DNA of 64,000 nt from Pantoea sp. SOD02 (GCF_024707505.1 NZ_CP102604.1:1054001-1118000), one strand, 5' to 3'; positions 50,562 through 60,646 are shown, counted from the first letter of the stretch. A program made the numbers and translations. The notes: generated by a model from the sequence alone, not told the origin.

Positions 50562-50590
50562 ATTTTACGGGAAGGTTTATGCAGTGTAAA
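50562..50590 (-). promoter_or_regulatory. cyo operon promoter
   Basis: Read on the minus strand: TTTACA (-35, 50585-50590), an exact 17-base spacer, TAAAAT (-10, 50562-50567), about 50 bases upstream of cyoA. Farther upstream, the minus-strand AGTTAATAATTTGTC at about 50659-50673 resembles an ArcA-P site. That fits the known aerobic control of cyo. Confidence 0.75.
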
Positions 50591-50947
50591 CCAGCTTAAG
50601 GATGTGTCAGAAGGCTGTTGACACCTTTTGCTAAGGGTGTCACAGATGTTACGCAGGGTGACAAATTATTAACTGCGACAAGCAGTTGGCATCAATATAA
50701 CAAAAACCAATGGTAGAAACCGCAGAAAAATCAGGGAAAGTATAAACCGTACTCTTAATACTCATTTATTTAACATTTCTGCATCATTTCAGCGATGTCT
50801 TTTATACAAAGTAATTGCGCACCGGATTTAAATATTCGCCAGCAGTTGTTAATTTAATGTTTCTAATTCGCTTTAAAAAAAATGCTATTGGTAAAATCGG
50901 CGACTGATATTTTTTAGCCGATTATTTCGTCACGAAAATTGGCTTAC
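50591..50947. other. AT-rich cyo upstream region without genes
   Basis: About 360 bases between the cyo promoter and the ampG stop. It contains an inverted repeat (TGACACC at 50619-50625, GGTGTCA at 50636-50642), further GTGTCA/TGACA words nearby, and the ArcA-like site. Beyond 50700 it is AT-rich with no coding frame or clear ampG terminator. Confidence 0.55.
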
Positions 50948-52435
50948 TTAACCCAGATTTTCCCGCGCCGCTTTTTTTAATGCCAAACTATCCAAAATAA
51001 CCCCGAGTGCGACAGCCAACAGCGCAAATGCCATTCCGGCTTCAAACATTGGCGTGAGCAGCGTATTGAGCTGCACAACTCCGCTGGCATTGAGTGCTAA
51101 TGCGAGCAGCCATAAGGCCAGCAAGCCGCAGCCAATGCTAAACAGACGCACCGTCCAGCGGTAACCTTGCGGCCACAAGCTGCGCATCACAAACTCCCCG
51201 CTTTGCTGCATGCTGTGCAAGGTGCCGCGACACAGCCACAACAGCAGCAATCCCGGTGCGCCAGCAAACACGGTGAAAGCATAGAAGGTCGGCCAGCCCC
51301 ACAGTTCAACCAGCCAACCGGCAGCGGGACCGACGTAAACGCGACCCACGGCGGAGAGGGCAGAGAGCAGCGCGAACTGCGTTGCAGAGAAGGACTTGTT
51401 GCACAGCGTCATTAACAATGCGACAAAGGCCGCAGTGCCCATGCCACCGCACAGGTTTTCAATAAACACCGCGCTCGCCATGCTCCACAAGTGCGGTGGC
51501 GTCACCGCCAGCAACCAGTAAGCAAAGTTCGACACCGCTTGCAGCACGCCGAAAATCATCAGGGCGCGGAACAAACTCAGGCGCTGCATCAGCACACCGC
51601 CGTACAGCGCGCCGATGATGGTGGCCAGCAGGCCAAGCGTTTTGTTCACCAGGCCGACATCGCCAGCACTAAAACCGACGCCGCGAATCAGGAAAGTGGT
51701 GGTGAGCGAGGCGGCAAACGCATCGCCAAGCTTATAAAGGATAATCAGCGTGATCAGCAGCCAGGCGTTGTTACGCTGGAAAAAGTCTTTTAGCGGGAAT
51801 GTCACGGCCTGGCGAAGCGAATGCGGTTCGCGCGCCGGCATCTCCGGCTCTTTCGCCAGTAAGGTGGCGATCAGGCCCGGCAACATCAGCAGCGCCATCA
51901 GCCAGTAAGTGGCTTGCCAGCCGAGATAGCGATCCGCTAACCACAGCGCCAGCCCACCCGAAATCAACATCGCCAGTCGATAACCCAGCACTGTGATCGC
52001 CGCGCCGCTGCCGCGCTCTTCAGGCGGCAGCACATCGGTTTTCCAGGCATCAAACACGATATCCTGCGAGGCCGAACAGAAGGCAACCAGCACCGCCAGC
52101 GCAGCCAGCAGCGTTAAGTCACGCGAAGGCTGCATAAAGCCCATGGCGATAATGCCGCCAATCAGCGCCAGCTGCGTGACCAGCAGCCAGCCGCGACGGC
52201 GACCGAGAAACGGTGGCGTATAGCGATCCATCATCGGCGACCACAGGAACTTAAACACGTAAGCCTGGCCGACAAGGGAGAAGAAACCGATGGTTTTCAG
52301 GTCAACATTCTCTACCGTCATCCATGCCTGTAACGTCCCGGCGGTTAACGCCAGCGGTAAGCCTGAGGCAAAACCCAGCAGCAGCAATACCGCCGCATTA
52401 CGTTGGGTAAAAATACGCAGATAGTGAGATGTCAT
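50948..52435 (-). CDS. ampG: Muropeptide permease AmpG
   Basis: 495 residues (E. coli 491) from the ATG at 52433-52435, with CAGGT six bases upstream; a TTG two codons earlier is unnecessary. It is an MFS transporter importing GlcNAc-anhydroMurNAc-peptides for cell-wall recycling and, where AmpC exists, beta-lactamase induction. Signature segments are GFASGLPLALTAGTLQAWM, FLWSPMMDRY, FCSASQDIVFDAWKTDVL and KLGDAFAASLTTTFLI. The C-terminal pair of helices is longer than in other MFS proteins, as in AmpG. Confidence 0.96.
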   Translation of the reverse strand: MTSHYLRIFTQRNAAVLLLLGFASGLPLALTAGTLQAWMTVENVDLKTIGFFSLVGQAYVFKFLWSPMMDRYTPPFLGRRRGWLLVTQLALIGGIIAMGFMQPSRDLTLLAALAVLVAFCSASQDIVFDAWKTDVLPPEERGSGAAITVLGYRLAMLISGGLALWLADRYLGWQATYWLMALLMLPGLIATLLAKEPEMPAREPHSLRQAVTFPLKDFFQRNNAWLLITLIILYKLGDAFAASLTTTFLIRGVGFSAGDVGLVNKTLGLLATIIGALYGGVLMQRLSLFRALMIFGVLQAVSNFAYWLLAVTPPHLWSMASAVFIENLCGGMGTAAFVALLMTLCNKSFSATQFALLSALSAVGRVYVGPAAGWLVELWGWPTFYAFTVFAGAPGLLLLWLCRGTLHSMQQSGEFVMRSLWPQGYRWTVRLFSIGCGLLALWLLALALNASGVVQLNTLLTPMFEAGMAFALLAVALGVILDSLALKKAARENLG

Positions 52436-52452
52436 AGCCAACCTGAAATGAA

Positions 52453-52474
52453 GCCCGGCGAAACGTCGCCGGGC
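52453..52474 (-). terminator. Stem-loop between yajG and ampG
   Basis: A perfect 9-bp stem GCCCGGCGA / TCGCCGGGC around AACG, followed on the minus strand by TTCATTT. It may attenuate read-through from yajG into ampG. Confidence 0.7.
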
Positions 52475-52489
52475 AAATTACTGCGGAAA

Positions 52490-53068
52490 TTAGCGGGCGT
52501 TCTGTTTGATGAAGTTGTGAACGCTGGTGTCCTGCGCCATATCAGCAATCACGTCACTCAGCGTTGAGTTAACCGCGTTAGTGATCTTCGCGTTGGTGGC
52601 GGTAAACGCGCCTTCTACGCTGTAAGTCTGGCGATAGTTTTTTACCTGCTTGTTACCGTTTTTCGCGGTAGCGATGATGGAGATATCCGCCTTGGTGGTA
52701 ATGCTGTAGCGCACGTTGCCTTGTGTCACATCCGCATACAGACCATTCACCACGATCTGCAGATCAACGGCACCGCTTGGGCCAATCATGTAGCCGCGCG
52801 ACGTCATCTGCTTCTCTAACACTTCCTGCAGCAGGAAGCGCAGATCGCGGGATGGTGTCAGCGTGATCAACTGACCATCGCGGTTCACTTTGGCCAGCGC
52901 CTGATCGGAACGTTGATCAGCACCGTTAACGCTGATGGTGACGCCCATCAGGCTTGGATCTTGCTGCGGCAGTTGAATCTTCGGTTGAATATCCAACGTG
53001 GTGTTGTTGCTGGCACAGCCGGCCAAAATAAAAGCAGCCAGCAGAGGGAATAACAGTTTTTTCAACAT
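52490..53068 (-). CDS. yajG: Lipoprotein YajG
   Basis: 192 residues, equal to E. coli YajG, from the ATG at 53066-53068 (MLKKLLFPLLAAFILAGC). Two earlier in-frame ATGs only lengthen the signal peptide. Lipobox LAGC. The mature domain has LPQQDPSLMGVTISVNGADQ, LRFLLQEVLEKQMTSRGYM and the C-terminal HNFIKQNAR. Function unknown. It precedes ampG on the same strand and is divergent from bolA. Confidence 0.95.
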   Translation of the reverse strand: MLKKLLFPLLAAFILAGCASNNTTLDIQPKIQLPQQDPSLMGVTISVNGADQRSDQALAKVNRDGQLITLTPSRDLRFLLQEVLEKQMTSRGYMIGPSGAVDLQIVVNGLYADVTQGNVRYSITTKADISIIATAKNGNKQVKNYRQTYSVEGAFTATNAKITNAVNSTLSDVIADMAQDTSVHNFIKQNAR

Positions 53069-53335
53069 ACTCATTCTCGTTAGCATATGGGTTGGTTTGC
53101 AAAACTGCGGCCATCATAGCATTGCGCAGCGGTGAAAAAAGCCCCGGGCGAATGGAAATTGATTGTAAAGGCTTTTTTCGGACAGGATGAAAAGCCAGCC
53201 GGTTGACCTGCAAGATAAGCAGGTTACTATGCGCAGCGCTGGCGGATTTATTTACGGCCAAGCTGCGGAAGCGGTAAAAAACCTACTAATATTTAAACAG
53301 ATGGGCACAGCGCTCGCCGGAAAGGAGTGTTAATC

Positions 53336-53650
53336 ATGATTCGCGAACAAATAGAAGAAAAGTTGCGTAACGCTTTCGAGCCTGCACATCTTGAAGTGCA
53401 TGATGAAAGCTACCGTCATAACGTGCCCGCCGGTTCTGAAAGTCACTTTAAAGTGGTGATTGTCAGCGATCGATTTACCGGTCAGCGCTTTCTGCAACGT
53501 CATCGCGCTATTTATGGCGAACTGGCAACCGAATTAGCGGGCAGCGTACACGCGCTGGCACTGCATACTTATACGCAAAAAGAGTGGGATGGATTGCAGG
53601 ATACGGTTTTGGCTTCACCGAATTGTCGCGGTGCTGGCACGCTTGCCTGA
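53336..53650 (+). CDS. bolA: DNA-binding transcriptional regulator BolA
   Basis: 104 residues (E. coli 105) from the ATG at 53336 with AAAGGAG upstream; an in-frame GTG three codons earlier overlaps that site. It has the BolA class II fold with [20 protein letters not shown] and [13 protein letters not shown]. It affects cell shape and envelope genes under stress and pairs with monothiol glutaredoxins. The conserved histidine of the last motif is present. Confidence 0.96.
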   Translation: MIREQIEEKLRNAFEPAHLEVHDESYRHNVPAGSESHFKVVIVSDRFTGQRFLQRHRAIYGELATELAGSVHALALHTYTQKEWDGLQDTVLASPNCRGAGTLA

Positions 53651-53672
53651 ATTCCCCTCTACCTCATCCTCA

Positions 53673-53694
53673 AAAACGGCCTGCGGGCCGTTTT
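53673..53694 (+). terminator. bolA terminator
   Basis: AAAACGGCC, loop TGCG, GGCCGTTTT, then CTTTTC. It begins 22 bases after the bolA stop. Confidence 0.9.
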
Positions 53695-53773
53695 CTTTTC
53701 ATTTATTACACTCAAACGCGATCTACGGCGCAAAAAAGCAGCAAAACCGCTAAAAAGTGGTGAGTTTGCAGCC

Positions 53774-53802
53774 TCGACTCATTCCAGCGATGCCGCTATA
53801 AT
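53774..53802 (+). promoter_or_regulatory. tig promoter
   Basis: TCGACT (-35, 4 of 6), a 17-base spacer, TATAAT (-10, perfect) at 53797-53802. It gives a 5' leader of roughly 145 bases before tig. Confidence 0.75.
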
Positions 53803-53829
53803 GCTGCGTCTATTTTTCCGGAATGTCTT

Positions 53830-53880
53830 CGGGACGCTTCTGGTGACAGGGATTAGGTTCTGCCTGCAGAGGCCGTCCCG
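53830..53880 (+). promoter_or_regulatory. Structured tig mRNA leader
   Basis: CGGGACG (53830-53836) pairs with CGTCCCG (53874-53880), closing a 37-base interior that contains shorter complementary stretches. It lies in the predicted 5' UTR about 72 bases before the start codon. It could influence mRNA stability or translation. No known riboswitch class is recognised. Confidence 0.5.
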
Positions 53881-53952
53881 GTTGTTGGATACGGCGCATT
53901 TTATGTGTGGTGTCTGAAGTTGACCGAGCACGTGATTTTTTGAGGTAACAAG

Positions 53953-55257
53953 ATGACAGTTTCAGTAGAAACCACTCAGGGTCTGGGCCGTCGCATTTCG
54001 ATTACTGTTGCAGCTGACAGCATCGAAAGCGCAGTGAAGAAAGAACTGGTGGAAGTGGCTAAGAAAGTCCGTATCGACGGTTTCCGTAAAGGCAAAGTGC
54101 CGGCACACATCATTTCTCAGCGCTACGGTGCTTCTGTTCGCCAGGACGTGCTGGGCGAGCTGATGACGCGCAACTTCGTTGACGCCATCATCAAAGAGAA
54201 AATCAATCCGGCTGGCGCACCAAACTATGTGCCGGGCGAATATAAAGAAGGCGAAGACTTCACCTACGCGGTTGAGTTCGAAGTGTATCCAGAAGTTGAG
54301 CTGAAAGGCCTGGACGCAATCGAAGTCGAGAAGCCAGTAGTAGAAGTGACTGACGCTGACGTTGATACCATGCTGGAAACCCTGCAGAAGCAGCAGGCGA
54401 CCTGGAAAGAGAGCGATGCAGCTGCGACAGCTGAAGATCGCGCGACCATCGACTTCAGCGGTTCTGTTGACGGCGAAGAGTTTGAAGGCGGCAAAGCCTC
54501 TGACTTCGTGCTGGCAATGGGCCAGGGTCGTATGATCCCAGGCTTCGAAGAGGGCGTTGTTGGCCATAAAGCCGGCGAAACCTTCACTATCGACGTGAAA
54601 TTCCCAGACGATTACCACGCAGAAAACCTGAAAGGGAAAGATGCGAAGTTCGAAATCGTGCTGAAGAAAGTTGAAACCCGCGAACTGCCAGAGCTGACTG
54701 AAGAGTTTATCAAGCGCTTTGGCGTGGAAGATGGTTCAGTTGCCGGTCTGCGTGCAGAAGTGCGTAAGAACATGGATCGCGAGCTGAAAGGTGCTATCCG
54801 TAACCGCGTGAAGACTCAGGCAATCGACGGTCTGGTTAACGCCAACGACATCGACGTTCCGGTTGCGCTGATCGACAGCGAAATCGACGTTCTGCGTCGT
54901 CAGGCTGCACAGCGTTTTGGTGGCAACGAGAAGCAAGCGCTGGAACTGCCACGTGAACTGTTCGAAGAGCAGGCTAAACGTCGCGTAGTTGTGGGTCTGC
55001 TGTTGGGCGAAGTGATTCGCATCAACGAACTGCAGGCTGATGAAGATCGCGTTAAGACGCTGATCGAAGAGATGGCTTCTGCATACGAAGATCCGCAGGA
55101 AGTGATCGAGTTCTACAGCAAGAACAGCGAGCTGATGAACAACATGCGCAACGTGGCTCTGGAAGAGCAAGCGGTTGAAGCGGTACTGGCGAAAGCGAAA
55201 GTGACCGATAAAGCCACTAACTTCCAGGAACTGATGAACCAGACCTCTGCGGCCTGA
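53953..55257 (+). CDS. tig: Trigger factor, ribosome-associated chaperone
   Basis: 434 residues (E. coli 432). The ribosome-binding signature is [17 protein letters not shown] (residues about 43-60). The middle FKBP-type prolyl isomerase domain (about 150-245) has [20 protein letters not shown] and [16 protein letters not shown], and the C-terminal helical chaperone arms follow. It meets nascent chains at the exit tunnel. It has its own promoter and terminator. Confidence 0.98.
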   Translation: MTVSVETTQGLGRRISITVAADSIESAVKKELVEVAKKVRIDGFRKGKVPAHIISQRYGASVRQDVLGELMTRNFVDAIIKEKINPAGAPNYVPGEYKEGEDFTYAVEFEVYPEVELKGLDAIEVEKPVVEVTDADVDTMLETLQKQQATWKESDAAATAEDRATIDFSGSVDGEEFEGGKASDFVLAMGQGRMIPGFEEGVVGHKAGETFTIDVKFPDDYHAENLKGKDAKFEIVLKKVETRELPELTEEFIKRFGVEDGSVAGLRAEVRKNMDRELKGAIRNRVKTQAIDGLVNANDIDVPVALIDSEIDVLRRQAAQRFGGNEKQALELPRELFEEQAKRRVVVGLLLGEVIRINELQADEDRVKTLIEEMASAYEDPQEVIEFYSKNSELMNNMRNVALEEQAVEAVLAKAKVTDKATNFQELMNQTSAA

Positions 55258-55280
55258 TTCATTCGTTAACCGTTAGTGCT

Positions 55281-55308
55281 AAGCCCGTGACTGAAAAGTC
55301 GCGGGCTT
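55281..55308 (+). terminator. tig terminator
   Basis: AAGCCCGTGACT, loop GAAA, AGTCGCGGGCTT, then TTTCG. A 12-bp stem with one G-T wobble, 24 bases after the stop. Confidence 0.93.
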
Positions 55309-55419
55309 TTTCGTTTCTGGCGTTAAGTACACTGATTTGTCCTCTATTTGCTTAATTAATCGGCAAATTATCCGCTAAGCTCTTTTTCCGTGTTAGCGAA
55401 TGGGCAAAAGGTTGTTATG

Positions 55420-55448
55420 CTTGAAACAACTGGGCAGCATCCCCAGAT
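55420..55448 (+). promoter_or_regulatory. Heat-shock (sigma-32) promoter of clpP
   Basis: CTTGAAA (55420-55426), a 14-base spacer, CCCCAGAT (55441-55448). It matches the sigma-32 consensus CTTGAAA-N11-16-CCCCATNT at all but one defined position. It is about 145 bases upstream of the clpP start, in line with heat-shock control of clpPX in E. coli. Confidence 0.85.
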
Positions 55449-55461
55449 ACAGGGAGAATGC

Positions 55462-55488
55462 ATGAAAACAGTGAGACTGACTGATTAA
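55462..55488 (+). CDS. Possible 8-codon upstream ORF in the clpP leader
   Basis: ATG at 55462 reads MKTVRLTD and stops at TAA 55486-55488. AGGGAG lies 6 bases upstream of the ATG, a strong ribosome-binding site. It is placed just after the sigma-32 promoter and 104 bases before clpP. It may be a leader peptide or chance; no family is known to me. Confidence 0.35.
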   Translation: MKTVRLTD

Positions 55489-55592
55489 CCGGGTTGTTAT
55501 TTCGGTTTGAGACCGTGGCACGTAGTGTTTGCGCTTCGGCTTACGTAAAATCGGTACAGAATGTTGCCAATGAAATTTATCAGGAGACGGTA

Positions 55593-56216
55593 ATGTCATA
55601 CAGTGGCGATCGTGAATTTACTGCACCGCACATGGCGCTGGTGCCAATGGTGGTCGAACAAACCTCGCGCGGCGAGCGTTCTTACGACATCTACTCTCGC
55701 CTGCTCAAAGAGCGTGTGATCTTCCTGACCGGTCAGGTTGAAGATCATATGGCTAACCTGATCGTGGCGCAGATGCTGTTTCTGGAAGCTGAGAATCCTG
55801 AAAAAGACATTTACCTCTACATTAACTCGCCAGGCGGCGTGATTACTGCTGGGATGTCGATTTATGACACAATGAAGTTTATCAAGCCCGATGTCAGCAC
55901 CATCTGTATGGGTCAGGCTTGTTCAATGGGTGCGTTCCTGCTGACCGCAGGCACCAAAGGCAAACGCTTCTGCCTGCCTAATTCACGTGTGATGATTCAT
56001 CAGCCGTTGGGCGGCTATCAGGGCCAGGCGACGGATATCGAAATCCATGCGCGCGAAATTCTGAAAGTGAAGCAGCGCATGAATGAGTTGATGGCAGAGC
56101 ACACCGGCAAATCGCTGGAAGAGATTGAACGCGACACCGAGCGCGATCGTTTCCTCTCTGCGAGCGAAGCGGTTGAGTACGGTTTGGTTGACTCTATCCT
56201 GACGCATCGCCAATAA
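55593..56216 (+). CDS. clpP: ATP-dependent Clp protease proteolytic subunit ClpP
   Basis: 207 residues, equal to E. coli ClpP, from the ATG at 55593 with CAGGAGACGG upstream. An in-frame extension lacks homology. The N-terminal propeptide [14 protein letters not shown] is followed by the catalytic serine in [10 protein letters not shown], histidine in [12 protein letters not shown], and the aspartate in the ERDTERDRF region. It forms the tetradecameric serine protease that works with ClpX and ClpA. Confidence 0.98.
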   Translation: MSYSGDREFTAPHMALVPMVVEQTSRGERSYDIYSRLLKERVIFLTGQVEDHMANLIVAQMLFLEAENPEKDIYLYINSPGGVITAGMSIYDTMKFIKPDVSTICMGQACSMGAFLLTAGTKGKRFCLPNSRVMIHQPLGGYQGQATDIEIHAREILKVKQRMNELMAEHTGKSLEEIERDTERDRFLSASEAVEYGLVDSILTHRQ

Positions 56217-56220
56217 GACA

Positions 56221-56266
56221 CATCTGTCTGCCCCTTACGCTATAGTTAACGGGGAGCAGGCAGATG
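56221..56266 (+). terminator. Stem-loop between clpP and clpX
   Basis: CATCTGTCTGCCCC (56221-56234) pairs with GGGGAGCAGGCAGATG (56251-56266) with one wobble and one bulged base. No T-tract follows, so it is more likely an attenuating or mRNA-stabilising structure within the clpPX transcript than a full terminator. Confidence 0.6.
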
Positions 56267-56345
56267 GGTTGAATGCATATCGGCCGTTGATGTACGGCCA
56301 GCGCCGTACAACAAATTTGGTCTGAGAAAGAAAAGAGGTTAGCTG

Positions 56346-57617
56346 ATGACAGATAAGCGCAAAGACGGTTCAGGTAAGTTGCTGTACTGCTCTTTCTGCG
56401 GCAAAAGCCAGCATGAAGTCCGTAAGCTAATTGCCGGGCCGTCAGTGTACATTTGCGATGAGTGCGTTGATCTTTGCAACGACATCATTCGTGAAGAGAT
56501 TAAGGAAGTTGCGCCGCATCGCGAGCGTAGCTCACTGCCGACGCCGCATGAAATCCGCCATCACCTTGATGATTATGTTATTGGTCAGGAAAGGGCGAAG
56601 AAAGTGTTGGCAGTAGCGGTATATAACCACTACAAACGCTTGCGTAATGGCGATACCAGCAACGGCATTGAACTGGGCAAAAGTAACATTTTGCTGATCG
56701 GTCCAACTGGTAGCGGTAAAACACTGTTGGCAGAAACGCTGGCGCGCTTGCTGGATGTGCCATTCACCATGGCGGATGCCACCACGCTGACCGAAGCGGG
56801 TTACGTGGGTGAAGACGTTGAAAACATCATCCAGAAGCTGCTGCAGAAGTGCGATTACGACGTGCAGAAAGCGCAGCGCGGCATTGTCTACATCGATGAA
56901 ATCGACAAGATTTCTCGTAAGTCTGACAACCCGTCGATCACTCGTGACGTCTCGGGCGAAGGCGTACAGCAAGCGCTGTTGAAACTGATTGAAGGCACCG
57001 TGGCTGCCGTACCGCCGCAGGGCGGACGCAAACATCCACAGCAGGAGTTCTTGCAGGTTGATACCTCCAAGATTCTGTTTATCTGTGGTGGCGCATTCGC
57101 CGGTCTCGATAAGGTGATTTCCCAGCGTGTTGAAACCGGATCCGGCATCGGCTTCGGCGCAACCGTGAAGGGCAAATCCCAGAAGGCGAGCGAAGGCGAA
57201 TTGCTGTCGCAGGTTGAGCCAGAAGATTTGATCAAGTTTGGTCTGATTCCTGAGTTCATTGGTCGTCTGCCGGTTGTGGCAACGCTGAGCGAACTGAGTG
57301 AAGAAGCGCTGATTCAGATCCTGCGTGAGCCGAAGAACGCGCTGACCAAACAGTATCAGGCGCTGTTCAATCTGGAAGGTGTAGAACTGGAATTCCGCGA
57401 CGAAGCCTTAACGGCGATCGCTAAAAAAGCGATGTCACGTAAAACCGGTGCGCGTGGTTTGCGTTCTATCGTTGAAGGTGCGTTACTTGAAACCATGTAC
57501 GACCTGCCTTCAATGGATGACGTTGAAAAAGTAGTGATTGATGAATCAGTGATTGAAGGTCAATCCGAACCGATGTTGATTTATGGAAAGCATGAAGCCC
57601 AGGCTTCTGGTGAATAA
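56346..57617 (+). CDS. clpX: ATP-dependent Clp protease ATP-binding subunit ClpX
   Basis: 423 residues (E. coli 424). The N-terminal zinc-binding domain has C15, C18, C37 and C40. AAA+ motifs are Walker A GPTGSGKT, Walker B YIDEIDKI, pore loop GYVGEDVE, the ClpP-binding IGF loop in GSGIGFGA, and sensor-2 KTGARGLRS. It unfolds tagged substrates and feeds them to ClpP. Confidence 0.98.
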   Translation: MTDKRKDGSGKLLYCSFCGKSQHEVRKLIAGPSVYICDECVDLCNDIIREEIKEVAPHRERSSLPTPHEIRHHLDDYVIGQERAKKVLAVAVYNHYKRLRNGDTSNGIELGKSNILLIGPTGSGKTLLAETLARLLDVPFTMADATTLTEAGYVGEDVENIIQKLLQKCDYDVQKAQRGIVYIDEIDKISRKSDNPSITRDVSGEGVQQALLKLIEGTVAAVPPQGGRKHPQQEFLQVDTSKILFICGGAFAGLDKVISQRVETGSGIGFGATVKGKSQKASEGELLSQVEPEDLIKFGLIPEFIGRLPVVATLSELSEEALIQILREPKNALTKQYQALFNLEGVELEFRDEALTAIAKKAMSRKTGARGLRSIVEGALLETMYDLPSMDDVEKVVIDESVIEGQSEPMLIYGKHEAQASGE

Positions 57618-57647
57618 ATAAACAATCGCACCACGTTGTTATCTTAA

Positions 57648-57673
57648 AAAAGGGGAAAAATCTTTCCCCTTTT
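57648..57673 (+). terminator. clpX terminator
   Basis: A perfect 11-bp stem AAAAGGGGAAA / TTTCCCCTTTT with loop AATC, then GTTTTTC. It separates clpX from the lon promoter. Confidence 0.92.
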
Positions 57674-57693
57674 GTTTTTCTCTCGCCAGTGAC

Positions 57694-57721
57694 ATTGAAT
57701 GTCGTACAAGCATCCCCATAT
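57694..57721 (+). promoter_or_regulatory. Heat-shock (sigma-32) promoter of lon
   Basis: ATTGAAT (57694-57700), a 13-base spacer, CCCCATAT (57714-57721). It corresponds in sequence and position to the E. coli lon heat-shock promoter. The leader just before lon (AAACTAAGAGAGAGCTCT) is also conserved with E. coli. Confidence 0.85.
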
Positions 57722-57805
57722 ACTCAATATCCTGTGGGTTTAACTGCAAAACCTCTATTGCGCGGTACCCATCACCTGGCGGACATTAAACTAAGAGAGA
57801 GCTCT

Positions 57806-60160
57806 ATGAATCCTGAGCGTTCTGAACGCATTGAAATCCCCGTGTTGCCGTTGCGCGACGTGGTGGTTTATCCGCACATGGTAATTCCGTTGTTTGTTGG
57901 TCGGGAAAAATCGATTCGGTGCCTCGAAGCCGCGATGGATCATGATAAAAAGATCATGCTGGTTGCACAGAAAGAGGCTTCAACGGATGAACCTGGCATT
58001 AACGATCTCTTCTCAGTAGGGACCGTCGCTTCTGTATTGCAGATGCTGAAACTTCCAGACGGCACGGTAAAAGTGCTGGTTGAAGGTTTACAACGCGCAC
58101 ACATCACCACGCTGGCTGATAATGGCGACCATTTCGTTGCCCAGGCCGAATACCTTGTCTCGCCAGAAATTGAAGAGCGCGAGCAGGAAGTGCTGGTACG
58201 CACGGCCATCAACCAGTTTGAAGGCTACATCAAGCTCAATAAAAAAATCCCACCTGAGGTCTTAACCTCCCTCAACAGCATCGACGATGCGGCCCGCCTG
58301 GCCGATACCGTCGCAGCGCATATGCCGCTGAAACTGGCTGATAAACAGTCCGTGCTGGAGATGTCCGACGTCAACGAACGTCTGGAATATCTGATGGCGA
58401 TGATGGAATCTGAAATCGATCTGCTGCAGGTTGAGAAGCGTATTCGCAACCGCGTTAAAAAGCAGATGGAGAAAAGCCAGCGTGAGTACTATCTGAATGA
58501 GCAAATGAAAGCCATTCAGAAAGAGCTGGGCGAAATGGATGATGCGCCGGATGAGTACGAGGCGCTGAAACGTAAGATTGAAGCGGCCAAAATGCCGACC
58601 GAAGCGCGTGAAAAAGCTGAAGCTGAATTGCAGAAGCTGAAGATGATGTCGCCGATGTCTGCAGAAGCGACCGTGGTGCGTGGCTACATCGACTGGATGG
58701 TTCAGGTTCCGTGGGTGGCGCGCAGCAAGGTGAAAAAAGACCTGCGTAAAGCGCAGGAAACGCTGGATATCGACCATTACGGTCTGGAACGCGTCAAAGA
58801 CCGCATCCTTGAGTATCTTGCGGTGCAGAGTCGCGTGAGCAAAATCAAAGGCCCAATTCTTTGCCTCGTTGGACCGCCAGGCGTGGGTAAAACCTCGCTG
58901 GGTCAATCGATTGCTAAGGCCACCGGACGTAAATACGTGCGTATGGCGCTGGGTGGCGTGCGTGATGAAGCGGAAATTCGCGGACATCGTCGTACCTACA
59001 TCGGTTCTATGCCAGGCAAGTTGATCCAGAAAATGGCGAAAGTGGGCGTCAAAAACCCGCTGTTCCTGCTGGATGAAATCGACAAAATGTCTTCTGACAT
59101 GCGAGGCGATCCGGCTTCAGCGCTGCTTGAGGTACTGGATCCAGAGCAGAACATCGCGTTTAACGATCACTATCTGGAAGTGGATTACGATCTCTCAGAC
59201 GTGATGTTCGTGGCGACTTCAAACTCCATGAACATCCCGGCGCCGTTGCTTGACCGTATGGAAGTTATTCGTCTCTCCGGTTACACCGAAGATGAAAAGC
59301 TGAACATCGCGAAGCAACATTTGCTGCCGAAGCAGATTGAACGCAATGCGTTGAAAGAGAAAGAGATCACTGTCGACGACAGCGCGATTGTTGGCATTAT
59401 CCGCTATTACACCCGTGAAGCGGGCGTGCGTAGTCTGGAACGCGAGCTCTCCAAGCTGTGCCGTAAAGCAGTTAAAACGCTGCTGATGGATAAGTCGAAA
59501 AAACACATCGTAATCAATGGCGACAATCTCAAGGATTTCCTTGGCGTGCAGCGCTTTGATTATGGTCGCGCAGAGAGCGAAAGCCGTGTTGGTCAGGTGA
59601 CCGGTCTGGCGTGGACGGAAGTGGGCGGCGATCTGCTGACTATCGAAACCGCCTGCGTGCCAGGTAAAGGCAAGCTGACGTATACCGGTTCGCTGGGCGA
59701 AGTTATGCAGGAATCGATTCAGGCGGCGCTGACTGTGGTGCGCGCGCGTGCAGAGAAACTGGGCATCAACGGGGATTTCTACGAAAAACGCGACATCCAC
59801 GTGCACGTACCCGAAGGTGCGACGCCGAAAGATGGTCCGAGCGCTGGTATCGCTATGTGTACCGCGCTGGTGTCATGCTTAACCGGTAACCCGGTGCGTT
59901 CTGATGTGGCGATGACCGGTGAAATCACCCTGCGTGGCTTGGTTCTGCCGATTGGTGGCCTGAAAGAGAAGTTGCTCGCGGCACACCGTGGCGGCATCAA
60001 AACCGTGCTGATCCCGGACGAAAACAAGCGCGATCTGGAAGATATTCCACAGAACGTGATTGCCGATCTGGAGATTCATCCGGTGAAGCGTATTGAAGAA
60101 GTGCTCAACCTGGCACTGGAAAATGCGCCTTACGGCATGCAGGTTGCGACCGCAAAATAG
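57806..60160 (+). CDS. lon: ATP-dependent protease Lon
   Basis: 784 residues, equal to E. coli Lon, from the ATG at 57806 ([20 protein letters not shown]). A long in-frame extension covers the promoter and is not real. The N-terminal substrate-binding domain and coiled coil (to about 310) precede the AAA+ domain with GPPGVGKTS and [12 protein letters not shown]. The protease domain has the Ser-Lys dyad: serine in [11 protein letters not shown] and lysine in [15 protein letters not shown]. It degrades misfolded and regulatory proteins. Confidence 0.98.
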   Translation: MNPERSERIEIPVLPLRDVVVYPHMVIPLFVGREKSIRCLEAAMDHDKKIMLVAQKEASTDEPGINDLFSVGTVASVLQMLKLPDGTVKVLVEGLQRAHITTLADNGDHFVAQAEYLVSPEIEEREQEVLVRTAINQFEGYIKLNKKIPPEVLTSLNSIDDAARLADTVAAHMPLKLADKQSVLEMSDVNERLEYLMAMMESEIDLLQVEKRIRNRVKKQMEKSQREYYLNEQMKAIQKELGEMDDAPDEYEALKRKIEAAKMPTEAREKAEAELQKLKMMSPMSAEATVVRGYIDWMVQVPWVARSKVKKDLRKAQETLDIDHYGLERVKDRILEYLAVQSRVSKIKGPILCLVGPPGVGKTSLGQSIAKATGRKYVRMALGGVRDEAEIRGHRRTYIGSMPGKLIQKMAKVGVKNPLFLLDEIDKMSSDMRGDPASALLEVLDPEQNIAFNDHYLEVDYDLSDVMFVATSNSMNIPAPLLDRMEVIRLSGYTEDEKLNIAKQHLLPKQIERNALKEKEITVDDSAIVGIIRYYTREAGVRSLERELSKLCRKAVKTLLMDKSKKHIVINGDNLKDFLGVQRFDYGRAESESRVGQVTGLAWTEVGGDLLTIETACVPGKGKLTYTGSLGEVMQESIQAALTVVRARAEKLGINGDFYEKRDIHVHVPEGATPKDGPSAGIAMCTALVSCLTGNPVRSDVAMTGEITLRGLVLPIGGLKEKLLAAHRGGIKTVLIPDENKRDLEDIPQNVIADLEIHPVKRIEEVLNLALENAPYGMQVATAK

Positions 60161-60189
60161 TGATTAGCGGCATAAACCGTTAAAAAGCG

Positions 60190-60221
60190 AAGCTGGCAGG
60201 CAAAATGGTGCTTGCCAGCTT
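60190..60221 (+). terminator. lon terminator
   Basis: AAGCTGGCA (60190-60198) pairs with TGCCAGCTT (60213-60221) around a 14-base loop, followed by seven further Ts. Confidence 0.9.
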
Positions 60222-60373
60222 TTTTTTGTGCCGCTAACTTAGTGGGCTGCTGGATCAACGATTAAGATGAATACCGTTGTTTCAGCTCCACAGGCTTGAT
60301 ATAACTGGCTGCGCGTTCGCACCGGGCGGGAAGCGCGGGTGCGATGTGAATAATAAAAGAGGGGATGAAGAGA

Positions 60374-60646
60374 GTGAATAAGTCACAGTTGATCGACAAA
60401 ATTGCTGCAGATGCTGACATTTCTAAAGCAGCAGCGGGACGTGTTTTAGATGCATTCATGGACTCCGTTACCGAAGCTCTGAAAGGCGGTGATGAAGTGG
60501 CACTGGTTGGTTTCGGTACTTTCTCTGTACGTGAGCGTGCAGCTCGCACCGGCCGTAACCCACAAACGGGTAAAGAGCTCACCATTCCGGCTGGTAAAGT
60601 TCCGGGCTTCCGTGCAGGTAAAGCACTGAAAGATTCCGTCAATTAA
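60374..60646 (+). CDS. hupB: DNA-binding protein HU-beta
   Basis: 90 residues, equal to E. coli HupB, from a GTG ([20 protein letters not shown]). An upstream in-frame ATG adds only MKR. Typical HU fold: helices 1-40, then [44 protein letters not shown], with the RNPQTG arm tip whose proline intercalates DNA. Nucleoid protein and partner of HU-alpha. It lies between lon and ppiD, as in E. coli. Confidence 0.98.
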   Translation: MNKSQLIDKIAADADISKAAAGRVLDAFMDSVTEALKGGDEVALVGFGTFSVRERAARTGRNPQTGKELTIPAGKVPGFRAGKALKDSVN

